Origin: Bacillota bacterium
Lineage (GTDB): Bacteria; Bacillota; Clostridia; Tissierellales; Sedimentibacteraceae
Length of the DNA stretch: 12,099 nt
Assembly (NCBI GenBank): GCA_023416855.1
Contig: JAEZGU010000073.1
Location: 1 to 12,099 of the forward strand
Reading direction: 5' to 3'
Position 1 is the stretch's first letter. Each line of letters starts with the position of its first letter. Position numbers and translations under genes: made by a program. Below, piece by piece: positions 1-5,785 of this stretch. The notes under the pieces were generated by a model. That model saw nothing but the letters and a program-made list of their open reading frames with translations, had not been told where the DNA came from and ran no database searches.

Positions 1-309
1 GTTTGCATGTGCAAATAAGTTTCTTATCTTGCGAATGCTAAATTGATTAGTACTAATAAATTTATACTCTTCATCAGTAATTATGGATTTGTTTGCAAGC
101 TCTTTAGAAACATCATAAAAAGATGAATCATAATCATTAGCAGCAAGTTTTATTATGTTTTCTAAAACAGTAAAAAGAATTGTTATAGCAGCATATCCTT
201 TTCCATCTTTAAAAAATTCCTCACATTGAAAAAGTTGTTGAGAATAAAAACGAGAATATGACCATACATGTTGTATCACTTCCTGCTTACTATACATTTT
301 TTCATCCAT
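1..309 (-). CDS. HEPN-domain protein, 5' part only (runs off left edge)
   Basis: An open frame of 103 codons begins at ATG 309-307 and continues without a stop through base 1, so the C-terminus is missing. A G-rich ribosome site (AGGGGGCT, about 313-321) precedes the ATG at good spacing. The visible protein is mostly helical and soluble, with no signal peptide or membrane segment. It contains a YAAITILFTVLENIIKLA helix and ends in IRNLFAHAN. The RNLFAH stretch (bases 7-24) is an R-x4-H motif, the hallmark of HEPN folds, following the expected long helix with a conserved acidic residue (VLENI). Known HEPN proteins include metal-independent RNases of toxin-antitoxin, abortive-infection and CRISPR systems, but also nonenzymatic tRNA- or nucleotide-binding modules. 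Which kind this is cannot be told from the fragment. The neighbouring methyltransferase is probably transcribed separately. Confidence is high that this is a gene and moderate that it is HEPN. Confidence 0.72.
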   Translation of the reverse strand, partial: MDEKMYSKQEVIQHVWSYSRFYSQQLFQCEEFFKDGKGYAAITILFTVLENIIKLAANDYDSSFYDVSKELANKSIITDEEYKFISTNQFSIRKIRNLFAHAN

Positions 310-385
310 TATTAGCCCCCTATAATTTATTATCAATCTCTATTTTTTAATTTTTACTTTGCAATAACTAAATAACCCTATGTCA

Positions 386-415
386 TCTATAAAACACCCT
401 ATTATTAAGGGTCAA
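386..415 (-). promoter_or_regulatory. candidate promoter of the HEPN gene
   Basis: Read on the minus strand, TTGACC (410-415) and TATAGA (386-391) are separated by 18 bp and would start transcription about 70 nt before the HEPN ATG. The -35 matches consensus at 5 of 6 positions, the -10 at 4 of 6. The -35 lies in one arm of a long inverted repeat (409-445). The -10 is bracketed by two ACCCTAT direct repeats (375-381 and 396-402). That arrangement suggests a regulated promoter, but this is inference from position only. Confidence 0.35.
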
Positions 416-445
416 AAACGGTGTTTTTTCACCGGATTTTGACCC
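409..445. repeat. long inverted repeat / hairpin downstream of the methyltransferase gene
   Basis: GGGTCAAAA (409-417) pairs perfectly with TTTTGACCC (437-445). Inside that, CGGTG (419-423) pairs with CACCG (430-434) around a TTTTTT loop, giving a 14-bp stem with a small internal bulge. On the plus strand it is followed by ATTTTTT, the layout of an intrinsic terminator, although no plus-strand gene lies upstream. For the leftward methyltransferase transcript the hairpin comes about 45 nt after the stop codon, but the bases that follow are only moderately U-rich. It may be a terminator or 3' stabiliser for that transcript, or a DNA operator for the leftward HEPN promoter. Confidence 0.6.
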
Positions 446-460
446 ATTTTTTGACCTCAA

Positions 461-478
461 ACCACTATATGTTGTGGT
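461..478. promoter_or_regulatory. 18-bp palindrome resembling an NrdR-type box
   Basis: ACCACTATATGTTGTGGT has 5-bp perfect arms (ACCAC/GTGGT) around an AT-rich centre. The core CACTATATGTTGTG resembles the box bound by the ribonucleotide-reductase repressor NrdR, but no nrd gene is in view and only one copy is present. An overlapping outer pairing, TTGACC (451-456) with GGTCAA (476-481), makes an alternative hairpin. It lies immediately after the methyltransferase stop codon and upstream of the HEPN gene. The symmetry is seen directly; the regulator is a guess. Confidence 0.3.
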
Positions 479-487
479 CAACCTCTA

Positions 488-1858
488 TTATTTCTCCTCT
501 GAACCACAATACGTCATCAGAATTATACTCTCAACGTGCGGCGTCATAGGGAACATGTCAACACATTGTGCTTTTATTACCTTGTAGCCATTCTCTAAGA
601 AATAAGGTAGGTCCTTCGTCAGTGATGTAGGCTTACAGGAAATGTAGATGAAAGTTTCTGGCTTATAGTTGATAATTTTTTCTATGGCTTTTGGATGAAT
701 GCCTTCACGAGGTGGATCCAGAACAATTATATCAGGCTTATCTTGTAATTCATCTATTTTCTTTAAAACATCTCCTGCTATGAAAGTGCAATTATCTAAG
801 TTGTTTAGTTTTGCATTTTCATTTGCTTTTTCTACTGCTTCTTCTACTAATTCTATCCCTATAACCTTTTTAGCTGTTGGTGCTAAAATTTGACCAATAG
901 TTCCTGTTCCTGAATATAAATCAAAAATAGTCTTATCCTTTGTAGTTCCTATAAAATCTCTTACTATTGTATAAAGTTTTTCTGCACCAAGAGAATTTGT
1001 TTGGAAAAATGAGAATGAAGATATATTAAACTTTAAACCTAAAAGTTCTTCTTCTATTTTATCATCACCATATAGGATTTTCATAGAATCTGCTCTTGCT
1101 ACGTCAGCTACACCATCAAATATGGAATGAGCAATGCATTTAACAGTTCCTTTTAATTTCATATTTAATATAAGGTCAACATATTCTTTTTCATTCAGTG
1201 TGCTTTGACTTGTTGTTATTAGATTAATAAGTATTTGTCCTGTTTTTTCTGCTTTTCTGACTAATAAATATCTTAAAAATCCAACATTAGATGTTTTGTG
1301 ATAGTATGATTGACTATTTCCTTGGAAATAGCCCAAAATCTTACATAATATTTGTCGAAAATCTTCATCAACTATTGAACAACCACTAACATTGACGATA
1401 CTGTGAAAGCTGTTTCTTTTATGCATACCTAATGTAAGAGGTCCTTCTTTTACTTCATCGCCAAATGAAAACTCCATCTTATTCCTATATTCTGTCTTTA
1501 TAGGACTTGGGATTATTGGGAGATAATCATAAGGATCTGCTATAACACTGTCTAAAATAGATTTAACTTGATTTTCTTTTAAGCTAAGCTGTTTTTCATA
1601 GGGTATATTTTGATATGAACACCCACCGCAAAACAAAAAATGCTCACATCCTGATTTTATTTCATAATCTGCAGGTTCTATAACCTCTATAACTTTAGCT
1701 TCTGCACTGTCTTTTCTTGATCTGCTGATTTTAGCTTTTACTTTTTGTCCGGTCAATGCATTCTTGATTTTAATTCTCTTTCCTTCGTATGTTGCTATGC
1801 CTGTATTTGGAAAATGCATATCTTCAATTTTTACTTCTATTATGTCATTCTTTTTCAT
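488..1858 (-). CDS. 23S rRNA (uracil-5-)-methyltransferase, TrmA/RumA/RlmCD family
   Basis: A 456-residue enzyme predicted to transfer a methyl group from S-adenosylmethionine to C5 of uridine in RNA, most likely 23S rRNA as for RlmCD of Firmicutes. Residues 1-60 form a TRAM RNA-binding domain. C71, C77, C80 (CEHFLFCGGC) and C160 (VSGC) are placed as [4Fe-4S] ligands. The Rossmann methyltransferase domain has the SAM loop LYSGTGTIG (about 314-322), VLDPPREG (379-386), the nucleophile C408 in YISCKP, and the general-base region TPHVES (E443). The usual SCNP is SCKP here, a variant I regard as known in clostridia. Length is normal for the family. The start is ATG 1858, one base after the upstream thioesterase stop, so it is probably co-translated. 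A folate-dependent TrmFO role is excluded by the TRAM/FeS layout; the target uridine(s) cannot be assigned from sequence, so no symbol is given. Confidence 0.93.
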   Translation of the reverse strand: MKKNDIIEVKIEDMHFPNTGIATYEGKRIKIKNALTGQKVKAKISRSRKDSAEAKVIEVIEPADYEIKSGCEHFLFCGGCSYQNIPYEKQLSLKENQVKSILDSVIADPYDYLPIIPSPIKTEYRNKMEFSFGDEVKEGPLTLGMHKRNSFHSIVNVSGCSIVDEDFRQILCKILGYFQGNSQSYYHKTSNVGFLRYLLVRKAEKTGQILINLITTSQSTLNEKEYVDLILNMKLKGTVKCIAHSIFDGVADVARADSMKILYGDDKIEEELLGLKFNISSFSFFQTNSLGAEKLYTIVRDFIGTTKDKTIFDLYSGTGTIGQILAPTAKKVIGIELVEEAVEKANENAKLNNLDNCTFIAGDVLKKIDELQDKPDIIVLDPPREGIHPKAIEKIINYKPETFIYISCKPTSLTKDLPYFLENGYKVIKAQCVDMFPMTPHVESIILMTYCGSEEK

Positions 1859-1859
1859 T

Positions 1860-2363
1860 TTAATATTCTACTTCTGCAGGTGCAGGTGATAAATCTTCCA
1901 TCATTAGTGTATCATCTGCTCCTGTATCCTTTTCTAATTTTTTCAAGCTCATTTTACAATATTTTGCATGTCCTATTGCTGCAATACTTCCATCTTCTAA
2001 AATCAATTCGCCTGTTCCTTCAAAAAGCAGTCGAGTATTGCGAGTTATTCTTGCTACACATTTAATCGGTTTGTCTAATGGAACCGGTTTTTTATATTTA
2101 ATGTTAAGCTCAACAGTTACACCCCAAGCATCCGGCTCTTCTATCATTATTGCTCTGCCTATAACTTCATCTAAAACTGAAGAAATCACTCCACCATGAA
2201 CCCTGTCAGGATAACTTTGATGCGTATGTGTAGGAGTTGATATAGACATAAGCTCGCCGTTTTCTAATTCATAAAATTTTGTTTGTAGTGATTCTTTGTT
2301 GTCTGTACCGCACACAAAGCAATACTTACTTACCTTCTGCTTATTTTTCACTTTATACTTCAT
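1860..2363 (-). CDS. hotdog-fold thioesterase, PaaI-like
   Basis: A 167-residue single-domain cytosolic protein. The central RVHGGVISSVLDEVIGR (HGG at 56-58, followed by D65/E66 on the long hotdog helix) is the acyl-CoA thioesterase signature of the PaaI/4HBT superfamily. VELNIKYKKPVP and FEGTGELILEDG give the following beta strands. The N-terminus carries YCFVCGTDN, with cysteines at 15 and 18, a feature often seen in PaaI-like proteins of Firmicutes. The last 15 residues are acidic and probably unstructured. The acyl substrate is unknown. The start is ATG 2363, preceded by AAAGGGG at proper spacing. The stop is one base from the methyltransferase ATG, indicating one transcript. A terminator separates it from the flavoprotein gene upstream, so it may be expressed by read-through or from a promoter inside that gene. 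Confidence is high for the family and low for physiological role. Confidence 0.9.
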   Translation of the reverse strand: MKYKVKNKQKVSKYCFVCGTDNKESLQTKFYELENGELMSISTPTHTHQSYPDRVHGGVISSVLDEVIGRAIMIEEPDAWGVTVELNIKYKKPVPLDKPIKCVARITRNTRLLFEGTGELILEDGSIAAIGHAKYCKMSLKKLEKDTGADDTLMMEDLSPAPAEVEY

Positions 2364-2386
2364 TTTTAACCCCTTTATCCATATTT

Positions 2387-2415
2387 AAAAAAGACGACTA
2401 TAGGTTGTAGTCGTC
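2387..2415 (-). terminator. intrinsic terminator after the flavoprotein gene
   Basis: GACGACTA (2393-2400) pairs perfectly with TAGTCGTC (2408-2415) around a 7-nt loop. On the minus strand the stem is followed directly by six T's (2392-2387). It begins 6 bases after the stop codon of the leftward WrbA-like gene, so it should end or attenuate the ptsI-flavoprotein transcript. The thioesterase start lies only 24 bases beyond the T run, which leaves little room for a separate promoter. Confidence 0.85.
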
Positions 2416-2421
2416 GTATTT

Positions 2422-3003
2422 TTACAGTTGTAATAATCTTTCAGTCATTTCTTTAATTGCTAAAACTACTTCCCTGCTGGGTCTTAAATTCGAATAGTCA
2501 CCTACATAATGAATTAATCCATATGCCGGAAAATTAATACCTGTCAATAAATCTGCCGGAACCGGCACAGGAGTCATACCCATATGTTGTGCAAAAATGT
2601 TAATAGCATTTAAACACATATCTCCTCCACCTTCTGCATTACCTGCAGCTGTAAAAGCAAAAGATTTTTTGCCCCAAAATTTCGCATCTGTCCAGTATGG
2701 TGAAAATGAATCCATAAAGTTCTTCATTGCTCCCGATACATTGCCATAATATGTAGGAGAACCAAATATAATTATATCGCTGTCTAAAAGCTTTTCAACT
2801 AATGCCTCTTCAATATTTTGTATATCCTTTTTATACTGACCAGCAATTGCAAACTGTTTTGCAAGCTCATCAAAATTTGGATCTTTTACTTTTAATAATT
2901 GTACTTCCGTGTTATGTGCTTTAAATTCGTTATAGAATTCTTTTGCCATTAAGTAATTATTTCCACAAACGCTGTGAAATACTATTGAAACTTTTTTGCT
3001 CAT
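2422..3003 (-). CDS. flavodoxin-family NAD(P)H-dependent oxidoreductase, WrbA-like
   Basis: A 193-residue flavodoxin-fold protein expected to bind FMN and reduce quinones or similar acceptors with NAD(P)H. The first strand VSIVFHS is followed by the phosphate-binding loop SVCGNNYLMA (11-20). IIFGSPTYYGNVSGAMKNFMD (about 78-98) is the WrbA/NQO-like flavin-binding segment. AFTAAGNAEGGGD (about 116-128) forms the third flavin loop. The length matches WrbA relatives of about 190-200 residues, though it diverges from E. coli WrbA, so I give no symbol. Its ATG overlaps the last base of the ptsI stop codon (TAATG), and its Shine-Dalgarno (AGGAGC) lies inside the end of ptsI, which implies translational coupling. 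A terminator follows. The link to sugar transport is not obvious. Confidence 0.9.
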   Translation of the reverse strand: MSKKVSIVFHSVCGNNYLMAKEFYNEFKAHNTEVQLLKVKDPNFDELAKQFAIAGQYKKDIQNIEEALVEKLLDSDIIIFGSPTYYGNVSGAMKNFMDSFSPYWTDAKFWGKKSFAFTAAGNAEGGGDMCLNAINIFAQHMGMTPVPVPADLLTGINFPAYGLIHYVGDYSNLRPSREVVLAIKEMTERLLQL

Positions 3004-4754
3004 TAATTTTTGCTCCTAACATTACATCTTTTCAAATAGTTGTCACTTTCTTCTGCAAATAAGCAACTTAAATATTCCTCTACTTCTACAGCAGTTTCCA
3101 AATTTAATGTTTTATTTGCTATTTGCTCCATTTCACTTTTGTTTAAGTTTCTTATTATATATCTTGAACTTAATATGGTAGGAGCGTTCATGCTAAATTC
3201 ATCCAAACCCATTCCTATAAATAGCGGAATAAGCTTCGGGTCACCTGCAGCTTCTCCACACATTCCAACCCATATGCCGGCATTATGTGCATTATCTATT
3301 ATGCCTTTTATTAATCTTAATAATGCAGGATGATATTGACTGTATAAATGCGATAATTTTGAATTCATTCTATCCACAGCCATTGTATATTGGATTAAAT
3401 CATTAGTTCCAATACTGAAAAAGTCAACCTCTTTTGCCAACAAGTCTGAAATAATAGCTGCAGATGGTATTTCTATCATTATTCCTATTTCAATTTCTTC
3501 CTTGAAAGGTATTCCTTCTGATTTAAGCTCCTGCTTTGCTCTTTCAAGAATTTTCTTTGCATCTCTTAGTTCCTTTAATGTAGAAATCATTGGAAACATA
3601 ATTTTTACATTGCCATAAATACCAGCTCTTAAAATTGCTCTTAGTTGTGTTCTAAACACTTCAACATTACCAAGGCACAATCTTATAGCTCTATACCCTA
3701 AGAAAGGATTCATTTCCTTAGGTATATCAAGATATGGAACATTCTTATCGCCACCGATATCCAATGTCCTTATAATAACAGGCTTGTCACCCATTTTCTG
3801 TAAGACTTCCTTATATTCTTCAAACTGCTCATCCTCAGTCGGTTGACATTCTCTGTTCATAAAAATAAATTCACTTCTGAACAATCCTATACCTTCAGCA
3901 TCATTTTCTAAAACAGTATCAACATCATTTGGTGTGCCTATGTTTGCCGATAAAGAAACCTCAAAGTTATCTTTTGTTATTGTAGGTAGCCCAATTTGTT
4001 TTTTCAATTCAATTGATATTTCTTCTAATTTATCTTTTTTCTGTTGATAATAAAACAATTGTTTTTCGTTAGGATTAACTATTACTTTTCCTGTTCTGCC
4101 ATCACAAATAACAATGTCATTATCTTTAATTTTATCTGTAATATTATCTATCCCAATAACAGTAGGAATACCCATAATTCTTGCAATAATAGCTGCATGA
4201 GATGTTTTTCCGCCTATTTCGGTAATCATTGCTTCAATTTTACCTTTTTCAAATTGTGCTGTATCTGACGGAGTCAAATCTTTAGCTACAACTATGGAGT
4301 TATTATTGATTTTAGAATAATCCATTGTTTTAATATTAAGCAGTGACTTTAAGACTCTTGTCATAACATCTTTTATATCTTCTGATCGTTCTCTTAAGTA
4401 TTCATCCTCAATATTTTCAAACAATTGAATATAATATTTCGCTACTTCGTTGAATGCATATTCAGCGTTTACTGATTCATTCTTTATCTTGTTTTTTACT
4501 TCTGATATAAAAGTATCATCCTCAAGCATCATTTCATGAGATTTGAAAATTTGAGCTTCTTTTTCACCTATATCATTAAGAGTCTTTAAATATAATTCAT
4601 TTAATTGGTTCTTGCCATCTTCTATTGCATCTTTTAGCCTAATAATTTCTTGCTCTGTATCATTGATATGGGTTTTAATGATTTCCATTGATTTTTTTTC
4701 AATTATATAAGCCTTACCAATTCCGATACCAGGTGAAACTCCTAACCCTTTCAT
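3003..4754 (-). CDS. ptsI: PTS enzyme I (phosphoenolpyruvate-protein phosphotransferase)
   Basis: The general cytosolic enzyme that autophosphorylates from phosphoenolpyruvate and passes the phosphate to HPr. The N-terminal domain has MKGLGVSPGIGIGKAY. The phosphohistidine loop is GGKTSHAAIIAR (His 186 counted from the ATG used here). The C-terminal PEP-binding barrel has GLFRSEF (R293), IIRTLDIGGDK (R329), MIEIPSAA (E428), SIGTNDLIQY and the catalytic Cys in GMCGEAAGDP (C499). All catalytic residues are present. A GTG at 4760 would add two residues, but AAAGG sits 9 nt before ATG 4754 and only 3 nt before the GTG, so I prefer the ATG (583 aa, near the roughly 570 of Bacillus PtsI). No ptsH or enzyme II gene is adjacent. 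A near-consensus promoter lies upstream, and the flavoprotein gene is coupled downstream. Confidence 0.95.
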   Translation of the reverse strand: MKGLGVSPGIGIGKAYIIEKKSMEIIKTHINDTEQEIIRLKDAIEDGKNQLNELYLKTLNDIGEKEAQIFKSHEMMLEDDTFISEVKNKIKNESVNAEYAFNEVAKYYIQLFENIEDEYLRERSEDIKDVMTRVLKSLLNIKTMDYSKINNNSIVVAKDLTPSDTAQFEKGKIEAMITEIGGKTSHAAIIARIMGIPTVIGIDNITDKIKDNDIVICDGRTGKVIVNPNEKQLFYYQQKKDKLEEISIELKKQIGLPTITKDNFEVSLSANIGTPNDVDTVLENDAEGIGLFRSEFIFMNRECQPTEDEQFEEYKEVLQKMGDKPVIIRTLDIGGDKNVPYLDIPKEMNPFLGYRAIRLCLGNVEVFRTQLRAILRAGIYGNVKIMFPMISTLKELRDAKKILERAKQELKSEGIPFKEEIEIGIMIEIPSAAIISDLLAKEVDFFSIGTNDLIQYTMAVDRMNSKLSHLYSQYHPALLRLIKGIIDNAHNAGIWVGMCGEAAGDPKLIPLFIGMGLDEFSMNAPTILSSRYIIRNLNKSEMEQIANKTLNLETAVEVEEYLSCLFAEESDNYLKRCNVRSKN

Positions 4755-4840
4755 ACTCACACACCTTTCTGCCTAAAAACTATCTTTCGTAACAGAACTC
4801 TCCACCTAAACTGGTAGATAAAAATAAATATAGTTATAAT

Positions 4841-4870
4841 ATTATAGTATTAATAGCGACCTATTGTCAA
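4841..4870 (-). promoter_or_regulatory. strong sigma-A-type promoter of ptsI
   Basis: On the minus strand, TTGACA (4865-4870) and TATAAT (4841-4846) both match consensus fully, with an 18-bp spacer. Transcription would start near 4834, leaving a leader of about 80 nt before the ptsI ATG. No CcpA cre site is evident around it, suggesting constitutive strong expression. Confidence 0.8.
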
Positions 4871-4949
4871 CGATTATATTGCAATTTCAACATTTTACAG
4901 GATAAGGTTTTCACGGAACAATTGTGTTTTAATTTTCCAAAAATTATTA

Positions 4950-4955
4950 TATAAT
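4950..4955 (+). promoter_or_regulatory. candidate -10 element for aroD
   Basis: A perfect TATAAT lies 65 bases before the aroD start in the 260-bp region shared with the divergent ptsI gene. No good -35 is found at 16-18 bp (TTTTAA at 4927-4932 is the 17-bp candidate). The assignment is therefore weak. The rest of 4871-5010 is AT-rich with no further structure I can support. Confidence 0.35.
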
Positions 4956-5020
4956 AAAGTGAGAACTTCAAAACGTTGATATAACCAATGAATTGTTAAA
5001 GAAAAAAGAAAGGAATTTCA

Positions 5021-5785
5021 ATGGAAGCTATTATAGTTAATAACCTAATTTTAGGTGACAATGTACCTAAGATATGTGTACCTATTGTTAGTACAACAAA
5101 ATATGAAATATTAAAAGATGTTGAACGAGCTAATAAGACTGACCATGATTTGATTGAGTTGAGAATAGATCATTTCGAAAATTCTTTTGACATTAATTCT
5201 ATAATAAATCTTCTTAAGGAAATTCGAGAAATATATTTTAAATCAATTATTTTTACTTTTAGGACAAAAAAAGAAGGTGGCTTAAAAGATATAGATGAAG
5301 AAAGCTATTTTGATTTAAATAGTCAAATAGCCAAATCTAAATTAGTTGATTTTATTGATATTGAATTTTTTAATTCTGAAGAAAAAATACTTAAGTTTAT
5401 TGAAGAAGCCCATTTAAATAATATACATGTTATATTGTCCAGCCATGAATATTCTATAACTTTAGATAAAGAAGATTTGTTAAACAGAATAAAGAAAATG
5501 CAGCTACTTGGAGCAGATATAACAAAGTTAGCAGTTATGCCAATTACTGATACTGACGTTTTGGACATATTGTCAATAAGCTTGGATATGAAAAGTATAT
5601 ATGCAAACAAGCCTTTTATAGTTTTAGCTATGGGTTCATTAGGTACTATTACGAGGGTAGCAGCGGAATTGTTTGGTTCATGTATAACATATGCTTCACT
5701 AAGCAACAATGTTTCGGCACCGGGACAATTGAGTGTTGAGAACACTCGACTAATTTTAAATAATCTTAAACTTAATATGGAATAA
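5021..5785 (+). CDS. aroD: type I 3-dehydroquinate dehydratase
   Basis: A 254-residue cytosolic enzyme that dehydrates 3-dehydroquinate to 3-dehydroshikimate through a lysine Schiff base, step three of the shikimate pathway. Catalytic and binding residues sit almost at E. coli numbering: E46 and R48 in IELRID, R81 and E85 in RTKKEGG, H142 in SSHEYS, Schiff-base K169 in ITKLAVMP, R212 in MGSLGTITR, and Q236 in SAPGQ. The usual SR before the helix is TR here, a mild change. The start matches the family N-terminus (LILGDNVPKICV), and AAAGGAA precedes ATG 5021 at about 7 nt. It stands alone, with no other aro gene in view. Its stop lies inside the convergent metallophosphoesterase gene (14-bp overlap), and no terminator hairpin is visible between them. 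An alternative catabolic quinate role is possible but has no support nearby. Confidence 0.95.
   Translation: MEAIIVNNLILGDNVPKICVPIVSTTKYEILKDVERANKTDHDLIELRIDHFENSFDINSIINLLKEIREIYFKSIIFTFRTKKEGGLKDIDEESYFDLNSQIAKSKLVDFIDIEFFNSEEKILKFIEEAHLNNIHVILSSHEYSITLDKEDLLNRIKKMQLLGADITKLAVMPITDTDVLDILSISLDMKSIYANKPFIVLAMGSLGTITRVAAELFGSCITYASLSNNVSAPGQLSVENTRLILNNLKLNME

Noticed and set aside
1745..2065. Plus-strand open frame of 106 codons
   Set aside because: It is antisense to the thioesterase and methyltransferase genes; Phe/Leu/Tyr-rich translation with no ribosome site.
4755..4760. GTG start at 4760 for ptsI
   Set aside because: The AAAGG ribosome site would be only 3 nt away; the ATG at 4754 has the proper distance and matches the family N-terminus.
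5323..5745. Minus-strand open frame of 140 codons inside aroD
   Set aside because: It is antisense to a gene with all catalytic residues in place; low-complexity hydrophobic translation typical of a shadow frame.
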